Shown here one piece after another: positions 57,501 to 64,000 of a stretch of 64,000 nucleotides of DNA. Positions within the stretch are counted from its first letter, which is position 1. Every line of letters begins with the position of its first letter. Source of the DNA: Phocoena phocoena (taxonomy: Eukaryota; Chordata; Mammalia; Artiodactyla; Phocoenidae). The stretch lies in contig NC_089230.1 of NCBI RefSeq assembly GCF_963924675.1, positions 74,267,223 to 74,331,222 on the forward strand, given 5' to 3'. A program made the translations under genes and the position numbers. Under the pieces are notes generated by a model that was given only the letters and a program-made list of their open reading frames with translations, was not told where the DNA came from and did not search any database.

Positions 57501-59240
57501 TCATGACATTTCTACACAGAACTAAGGAAAACGAAAATGTTAAAACCATGGAAAAGGATGCAGTTCACAAATGGCAGTTTTCTGATGCCATCTGATCACA
57601 GGTTTTGATGTGTCTGGGTTTGGTGGTCAGTTTATGAGTAGTTCAGTTCTCAGTTTCCCTCACTCCCTCAGTCTCAGAGCTTTTCTTTCTTCCTCCCTTG
57701 GCTTCCCCAAGGACAGGGTTGCATTCGAGCTCTGAGTGGGTATTGTGGACATCAGACTCTGGAACCCCTTTTGGTCTGAATGAGTCATTACGGTTTCCAT
57801 CCTCAGAGAATTAGTCCCCGGTGGTCTAGTTGCCCTCTGTTCGATGACCTTTTATGGCATTGCTCTGTATGCTTCTTTAGATGATTTAAGTCTTCTGAAA
57901 TTTCTTCCTTGAGTGTTTCCCAATTCATTCAAAACCTCAGAAAAGATTCTGATCTATTACGTTGAGTAACCATGTCTGCTTAACTAAGTATAACCCCTAA
58001 AATAACAGAAAAATGGGTACTGTGTATGATTCAGAAATTTATGAAGATAGAAGATGATACATTTTTCCAGTGGTCATAAGTCTTAGATGGTTGTCAGGGC
58101 TTGCTTGCAGAACAGCTGGAATTGGTATTAAGTCCGTGATTTGCAGCTGAATCGGACATTGAGGTGAGCTCATGGAGGACCCTGTGCCAATTTTAAGGTT
58201 GTACATACTTTCTGTGTAGCTTCCTAAGATTTCTTTACACATAGTGCTGCTGGTTTAGCATGCTTTGTCCTTTGCAGACATCTTACTAATCCATGTAACA
58301 GGTGAAGGCCAAAAAGAAACTGTCACCTGAGAGACCAAGGCTCTAGGTGGAGCTGACTTTCCTCCATGACAGCTGAAGACTGACAGAGCTAACAGGCAAT
58401 GAGACTGATGCATGCCTTCAACCTGGGGATCAGGAAGGGGTGACGGAGAGGCTTAGGCATCAAGTCTCCCGCCTTGAGCATCTGCAATATTATCCAGTGA
58501 CATTTTCTGACACTGAGACGGTCAGAGGCAAGGATCCTGGACAGTGTTGCTGGTGAGGGAACCTGAGCACGTTCTCCCTTGTCTCCATCAGAGAGCTGTC
58601 TAGAGTCCCACGAGAGGACCAACTTCTGGGTTTAGGGCAGCCCGTTCCCATTTTCGGACTCCTCTAACTATTGGGAAATGTTCCTTTACACTTGGTATTT
58701 ACACTTACTGTATTCAAATTTTCCTTTCGCATGTCTCCTTGAAACTTTTGCCCAGTTTATTTGAGAAACTTTGAGGACATTCTGGTATGCCTCTCAACTT
58801 GGCGGATAGAACCCCTAAGGTGATAGGAAAAGGAGATCTTGAGTAAGACTTCACAGCTTGGGAAAGTAGAAGGATTATACATTTTATAAATTGTCATAAG
58901 TAGTATACTTTGCTACGTAACCAACTTGATTTACTTATTTATGCCCCACCTCAATTTACAAATGATTTTACATCACAGCTTATATCACACATACATAAAA
59001 TTCAATGATAATATAAAAACAGAAATAGAAACCCAAGACCAAGGGGAAGGAAAATACAAATATGCCACCCTTACAGAGTAACAGAATTGCTAGGATAGGG
59101 CTTCAAGTTCAACCCTTGGTCAAAAAGGTGAATGTAACCAATTAACGGTTCTCTTAGAGAAGAGGAAACAAAACAGTTCTTCAGCAGAGGCAAAGCTTTG
59201 TTTCACACAGATATTAAAAGAGACTCACTCAAGGACTCTA
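57501..59240. other. No gene seen; unique DNA
   Basis: Longest repeat-poor stretch of the right half. Short minus-strand frames (67 and 77 residues) have no known domain. Confidence 0.5.
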
Positions 59241-59295
59241 CACAGTGACTCAGTAATACAGCGACTCTATAGAAGACTCAGTAATGCTGAGTCTT

Positions 59296-59363
59296 TTTTG
59301 TGTGTGTGTGGTACGCGGGCCTCTCACTGTTGTGGCCTCTCCTGTCGCGGAGCACAGGCTCCG
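59296..59363 (-). mobile_element. 5'-truncated CHR-type SINE stub
   Basis: Only the 3' third of the SINE in reverse (GGTACGCGGGCCTCTCACTG to CACAGGCTCCG). The poly-T has partly turned into a GT repeat. The 15-bp duplication GTAATGCTGAGTCTT is perfect (59281-59295 and 59364-59378). Confidence 0.95.
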
Positions 59364-59378
59364 GTAATGCTGAGTCTT

Positions 59379-59687
59379 ATAATAATCTATGTCCTCAACA
59401 AAGGTTCTAGAGTAAACAAGGACTTTTTTTTTTTAAATGGTTGTTACTCAAAGCAGCCTTTGATGAAAGCTAGCATGTTGACGTGAGCACCTGTGAAGTT
59501 ATTCTGAAAGGAGCTAGACTTCATCAAGTGCTTAATTACATAATCTTTTGGAGGTAAAACTTGATTCATAAATAGTATTCATAGCTTCTTAAATTACTTA
59601 ATTTTTTTTAACATTTTGAAAATAATACATGTATAGACATGCACAGGTAAGTCAAATGATCCTGAACCATATAAAGAACTTGCCCTC
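59379..59687. other. No gene seen
   Basis: AT-rich unique DNA between two SINE insertions. Confidence 0.5.
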
Positions 59688-59895
59688 GGGCTTCCCTGGC
59701 GGCACGGTGGTTGAGAGTCCGCCTGCCGATGCAGGGGACACTGGTTCGTGCCCCGGTCCAGGAAGATGCCGCAGAGCGGCTGGGCCCGTGAGCCACGGCC
59801 GCTGGGCCTGTGCGTTCGGAGCCTGTGCTCCGCAGCGGGAGAGGCCGCAGCGGTGAGAGGCCCGCGTACCGCAAAAAAAAAAAAAAAAAAAAAAA
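59688..59895 (+). mobile_element. Cetacean CHR-type SINE
   Basis: Full body with poly-A, missing about eight bases in the middle (AAGATGCCGCAGAGCGG). CpG-rich (GGCCGCAGCGGTGAGAGG), unlike most copies. Only a short shared AAAGAAC is seen on both sides, so the duplication is unclear. Confidence 0.94.
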
Positions 59896-60309
59896 GAACC
59901 AGCGCGCATCACCTCCTCTCCAGTTAATCCTGTTCCCCAGAAGTAGTCACATTGCTGTTTACTTCTCTTGGAATTGACTGTTGTAGTTTAAAATTACACT
60001 TTAATTTCTTGGTTTATCAACTTTAGATTATATCTATTAACCCAGTGATTTATGAGAAATTAAAAGACCTTTAACCCATCTACCTTTCCTTCTGTTTCCT
60101 AAATGTGTTAGTTATATTATTATTTGCCTTCCTTAGGGACTTGTGATTATGCCCTGAGTGGCACTAAACTAGGTGAAGAGAGGGAGAACATAATTTGATA
60201 AAGAAGAAATATATATGTATATATCCATCCCTGTGGTAGGAGAGAAAAGTGGCTCTAAAGAAAGAGAAAGAAGGGTGGCATGTGAGAATGAAGGAGAGAA
60301 TGGGGTAGG
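59896..60309. other. No gene seen
   Basis: Unique AT-rich DNA. Confidence 0.5.
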
Positions 60310-60810
60310 CTGCATTTAAGATTTTTGTCTTTATCTTAAAAGCATTTGCAGGACTTTAAACAGGGGGGTTGGCATGATTCGACTTAAGTTTTGAAAGGGT
60401 TGCTCTGACTGCAGTGAGGATAACTCATCAGTGGAACAGAGCGGCTGTTAGGACTCAAGTTAGGAGATTATTACAGTCATCCAGGTGAGACAGGATGATG
60501 ACATAAACTGGTGTGGTGACGTGCAAGTGGGGAGAAGCACTTAGAGGGAAATGTCACAGGTGCCTCTGGGATTTCTGACTAATACAACTAGATGAATGGG
60601 GGTGCTATACACTGCAGGGAACACTATCAGGGGGCCATGTTTATGGGGGGTTTTGAGTTCTGTCTTGCACATGTTCGATTTGCAGAACCTTTGAGACAGT
60701 CAAGTGAGGACAGTCAATGACTCATGTTTAAAGCTCAAAGAGAGGTCTGAACTGGGTGGGTGATATACATTGAAGACTCATAGGCCTGGAGACGGGAAGT
60801 GAAGCTGTGG
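60310..60810 (-). mobile_element. L2 ORF2 fragment, minus strand
   Basis: GGTTGCTCTGACTGCAGTGA, TTATTACAGTCATCCAGGTG, TTGCACATGTTCGATTTGCA and ACTCATAGGCCTGGAGACGG follow the reverse-complement order of the same L2 region that lies at 10300-10700. Confidence 0.55.
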
Positions 60811-62439
60811 CCTGGGGAGTTGCTTAACATGTGGAGCCTCTTCCACAGCAGATGGCAGCAGCTAGTACGGCATCAATAGTGCAAGAGTGCCTGTTTCTTC
60901 ATGCCTTTGACTATACTGCTTAGTATCAAGAAATTGTTTGATCTTTTCCAAATTGACAGATAAAAAGTCGTATATCCCTGTTACCTTGGCCTGAGTTTTT
61001 AAGTGGGGTTGAACATCTGTTTCTACATTTATTAACCATGAATTTTTTTTTTTCTATAACTCTGAAGTGTGAAAATATATTATTCTGGAGAGAAAGTGTG
61101 TAGATCCATTGGTTCTCAAACTGACCCTCAAATGGTTCAGAACCACTTATGGGGAGTTGTTCTGAACAAGGAAGTTTAATATTCCACTGGTTAGCCCAGC
61201 AGATATTTAACCACTGCTTTCACTGTCCCCTAAAGCCATCTCTCCCACAGGTTAACATGTCCTCAGTGCATTAACCTTTTGCGTTTCTGTCTTCTTAAAT
61301 TGAGCCTGTGTGGCAGTGGTCATCCTGCTTTGGCTTCGGGATCACCAGTGCAGCCCTGGACACATCTGGCATATTCTATGTTCCTGCTTTGGCTTCGGGG
61401 TCACCAGTGCATCCCTGGACACATGTGGCATATTCTATGTTCCTCTTTTCTCCTTTTCACATGCCGTCTTCCTGCTTCTAATATTTTTGACTCACAAAAC
61501 CAGGAAGATCTGGTGATGTTTCGTGACACTGACTGAAACTCATTCCCTAGAGGGAATGCTACGGTCTAGATATTCAGCTGGCCAATTATTTCTTTCTAAT
61601 CACAGAAAACAACATCAGCAAATGTGTCGGGGGTGGGACTGGGGGTTGGGGAGGTAAAGGTGCACATCCAGGGCAGGCTGCTTCTCTTTGCTTATCCAGG
61701 AGGTGTGGTTTAGTCATTGAAAAGAATTCCTGGGCTGTCACTAGGGGGAGTGTGAGTCAGATTTTTCACTTGGAAAATGCCAGAAAGGGGGGTGGGAATG
61801 CTGAAAAACTTAGGAAGGAATTTGTGGGGTGGGTCCTGGCTTTTACACACTGAGTGTGGGTCTGGACCCGCTGGACGCACAGCCCTTGGTGTGGGATTCA
61901 CCTGCAGCCAGGAGCTCTAGGCAGAGCTGGTGGTGGAGGCCAGGGAGTGGTGGGGGGGACCGCACTCTTTACTCTTCCAGGGACAGGGAGGGATGTAGTG
62001 CTGGTAGGATGCCTGCGCACACTTTCTAAGGTAGGTGCGTGCCGCTTTGACCTTGCAGCTGACGTTCCGTGAAGGGAGATCCTTCACAATACGAGCTCAG
62101 GCACCATGACATCAGATGGTAAATGAACGTTTAATGAGTCCCGCTTGGTACAAACCACTGTTTTTTGTTTTGTTTTGTCTTTTGTTCTGTTTTGTTGAGC
62201 AGAGAAAGGTTTACTGCAGGGCCAAGCAAGGAGAATGGGGGACTCATGCTCAAAAGACTGTTCTAAAGGCAACAGAGGGCAGATAGAAAAGTAGATAGAA
62301 AAAAACAAATGTTATAATCCTTGGACTTACAGTTTTAAGTCTTCTTTGGAAATCTGCAATATTTTCGTTTCCACCCTTGCTTGTCTCACTTGGTCAATAT
62401 CTCCGTCTTTAAAATTTTCATCCTTTTGTCTCTGTGGCT
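60811..62439. other. No gene seen; unique DNA with a 59-bp duplication
   Basis: Contains the duplication 61324-61441 and a GC-richer stretch at 61620-62060. A short hAT-like trace (TTGGTTCTCAAACTGACC) lies near 61110. No supported exon. Confidence 0.45.
61324..61441. repeat. 59-bp tandem duplication
   Basis: Two copies (61324-61382 and 61383-61441) starting CCTGCTTTGGCTTCGGG, differing at three positions. 59 is not a multiple of three. Confidence 0.95.
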
Positions 62440-62720
62440 GTATTTGAAAACAAGCTCAAGTCTGTTTCCCAGTTCAAAAGAGACTTTTCTTGATCTGACG
62501 TTGCTCCTTTACCCCCACCCTGCCCTGTTGCTCTCCCCTTCCACAACCAGACGTCCTGAAAGTGGTCTCATGTCCATCACTGCTCATGAATCCCATCCTC
62601 AACTACACTTTGAGTTCTGCCCACATCACTCCATGAAACTCTTTGGGCCAAGTCATGGAAGATGGCATTCATTGGAAACGATCCCTCCTAGCCCCACCTC
62701 CAGCTACCCAGTTTCCTTTT
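62440..62720 (+). mobile_element. L2 ORF2 fragment
   Basis: GTTCTGCCCACATCACTCCA, TGAAACTCTTTGGGCCAAG matches the L2 stretch seen at 9505-9545. The 160-residue open frame over it is not a gene. Confidence 0.55.
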
Positions 62721-62854
62721 ACACAATCATGGGAAGGAATCTACTGTGTGTTATTCCAGAGATACTGCATATATATTCAATAAAACATATTAATATATCT
62801 TTTAATATCTCCTTCCACATAAAGATGCTATGCCAGGCACACTGTTTTATACTT

Positions 62855-63320
62855 CCTTTTTAAATATGCAATGTACCTTGGTAACCTTTCCATATAAGGA
62901 AGTTTATTTATTTATCTATTTTAAAGGGCAAGGTGTCCATCATATCGAGCTAATAAAATGTATTCAGCCAGCCTGCTTTTAATGGACATTTACTAGTTTT
63001 TGATAGTTTGCTCTTACAAACAATGCTTCAATGAATGAATATGAATATGTCACTCCATACTGGTGTGACAATAACTGCAGGATAGATTATGAGAATTGGG
63101 ATTGCTGGGTCCAAGGTAGATGTGTTTGTAATTTTAATATATGTTGCTGAATCGTTATTACTCCGGCCAGAAATAAGGGTAAAATGCCCGATTCTCTACT
63201 GTGCTCAAAATTTTGCTTTTTGCTCATTTGACAGGTGAAAAGCAGTATCTCTGAGTTTTAACTGGGCATCTCTTATGTTTAAGAGCTATTGCGGATTGAC
63301 TATTTTCTAAATGTGGATCA
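62855..63320 (-). mobile_element. Old L1M fragment, minus strand
   Basis: AATGGACATTTACTAGTTTT, TTACAAACAATGCTTCAATG, GGGATTGCTGGGTCCAAGG and TGACAGGTGAAAAGCAGTAT are the reverse of the L1M ORF2 end. It separates two L2 blocks. Confidence 0.75.
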
Positions 63321-63359
63321 GCTCATGTAACACATTCTTGATATTTCCAATAGCTCCCA

Positions 63360-63695
63360 TCACCTTTGAGATACAGCTAAACTCCTAAGATGGCCTTTCC
63401 TTTCCCTCCAGCCTGCTTTGTCACTGCACCCTCTTCCCACACTCAGCCCTAAAGGCTCACCGAGTGGCTTTCTGTTCCTGGAACACTACTCTCTTGCCTC
63501 CAACTGCCGTGTCCTCCCCCTCCAGGTGGCATGCAGTAAATTGTTGTCTGTCACCTCAGGGAAGTCCTCTGTGCTTTCCACTTCCAGATGCCCCGCACTT
63601 AGATCTATTAGGTCCTTGTGATTTCTCTATCTCCAGCATGACTATTGACAGGGTGTTGGCCCTTAATAAATATTTGTTGAATGGATGAGAGGCTG
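63360..63695 (+). mobile_element. L2 3' end
   Basis: TTTCTGTTCCTGGAACACTA, CACCTCAGGGAAGTCCTCTG and CTTAATAAATATTTGTTGAATGGATG with the L2-type end. It could be the 3' part of the L2 at 62440-62720. Confidence 0.7.
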
Positions 63696-64000
63696 AATAG
63701 CCCTACCACTAAACAGACATTGTAAGCAGGATTTCTAAGCAGGATTTCAGCTGCTGAATGAAAATTTCTAGATACACTTATCCTTATTCTGTTGCTACCC
63801 ATGCACTTGCTTTTGTCTCTCTTTTCCTTTTCTTTTTCTCCCTCAATTAAAAACAACCATGGAAATAAATTCCTCTCAAAGTCCATGCAATTCAAAGTCA
63901 TTTTGCTTTGAGAAGTGATGGTTCAAAGGAGTATGCTCTTTGCGGTGGCTTTTATTAAAGAAAAGATCAAATTTTTGAGACACTGTATAGGTTTAACTTT
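63696..64000. other. No gene seen
   Basis: Pyrimidine-rich at 63810-63845, otherwise unique DNA to the window end. Confidence 0.5.

Noticed and set aside
59276..59300. Stem-loop followed by a T run, like an intrinsic terminator
   Set aside because: The T run is the tail of the reverse-oriented SINE. Bacterial-type terminators do not apply here.
61829..62035. Coding exon with splice donor
   Set aside because: Kept only as a weak finding. There is no acceptor, no domain and no neighbouring exon to support a feature call.
62381..62863. 160-residue plus-strand open frame
   Set aside because: It overlaps an L2 fragment, has no domain, and runs into AT-rich unique DNA. Chance frame.
1..64000. 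A previously undescribed multi-gene system such as a defence island or biosynthetic cluster
   Set aside because: There are no intact genes. Both strands are explained by retrotransposon layers and unique non-coding DNA.

Overview
This window is mammalian nuclear DNA, almost certainly from a cetacean. The best evidence is a family of about 200-bp tRNA-derived SINEs. Nine intact or internally deleted copies of the short type, plus one 68-bp stub, carry the GGGCTTCCCTGGTGGCGCAG head, a GGTTCGTGCCC B-box-like core and a plain poly-A tail. This is the CHR-type SINE found across whale and dolphin genomes. Two CHR-1-like copies and one long CHR-2-like copy are also present. Genus and species cannot be decided from the sequence.

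I see no host protein-coding gene, functional RNA gene or convincing exon. Every longer open frame is a fragment, or an antisense shadow, of a retrotransposon. The window is a repeat-rich intergenic or deep intronic segment.

Layout. 1-2.6 kb: SINE, L1 ORF2 C-terminus with a young-type 3'UTR, old L1M tail. 2.6-9.2 kb: mostly unique DNA with a 33-bp minisatellite, L2, MIR and two SINEs. 9.25-11.3 kb: one long ancient L2 with a recognisable reverse-transcriptase region, split by an L1 tail and an MLT1 LTR. 12.6-13.7 kb: two more MLT1-type LTRs. 14.8-20.7 kb: nearly full-length minus-strand L1 (5'UTR, ORF1, ORF2, 3'UTR) carrying two SINEs. 20.7-25 kb: mostly unique with MIR and L2 traces. 25.3-27.6 kb: truncated minus-strand L1. 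27.6-29.4 kb: unique DNA with a cluster of TTAYGTAA palindromes and a homeobox-motif-rich stretch. 29.8-34.7 kb: L1, L2 and L1M pieces. 34.7-46.8 kb: a decayed class-I-like endogenous retrovirus split by four L1 insertions, two of which carry SINEs. 46.8-53.4 kb: old L1M copies, a MER2-like element, a minus-strand L1 with a CHR-2 SINE, a MaLR LTR and a HAL1-like element. 53.4-64 kb: unique DNA with a GATA-type microsatellite, MER5-like, L1, SINE and L2 pieces and a perfect 16-bp inverted repeat.

The sequence reads as a layered record of insertions. L2, MIR, MER and MLT1 are oldest, then L1M/HAL1 and the retrovirus, then L1s with three 3'UTR types, then SINEs with near-perfect target-site duplications. 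I found no convincing new biological system. The most testable signals are the TTAYGTAA cluster, the neighbouring candidate enhancer, the unexplained perfect inverted repeats and the nested retrovirus. All family names rest on recognition by eye, and boundaries are approximate unless a target-site duplication (TSD) is given.
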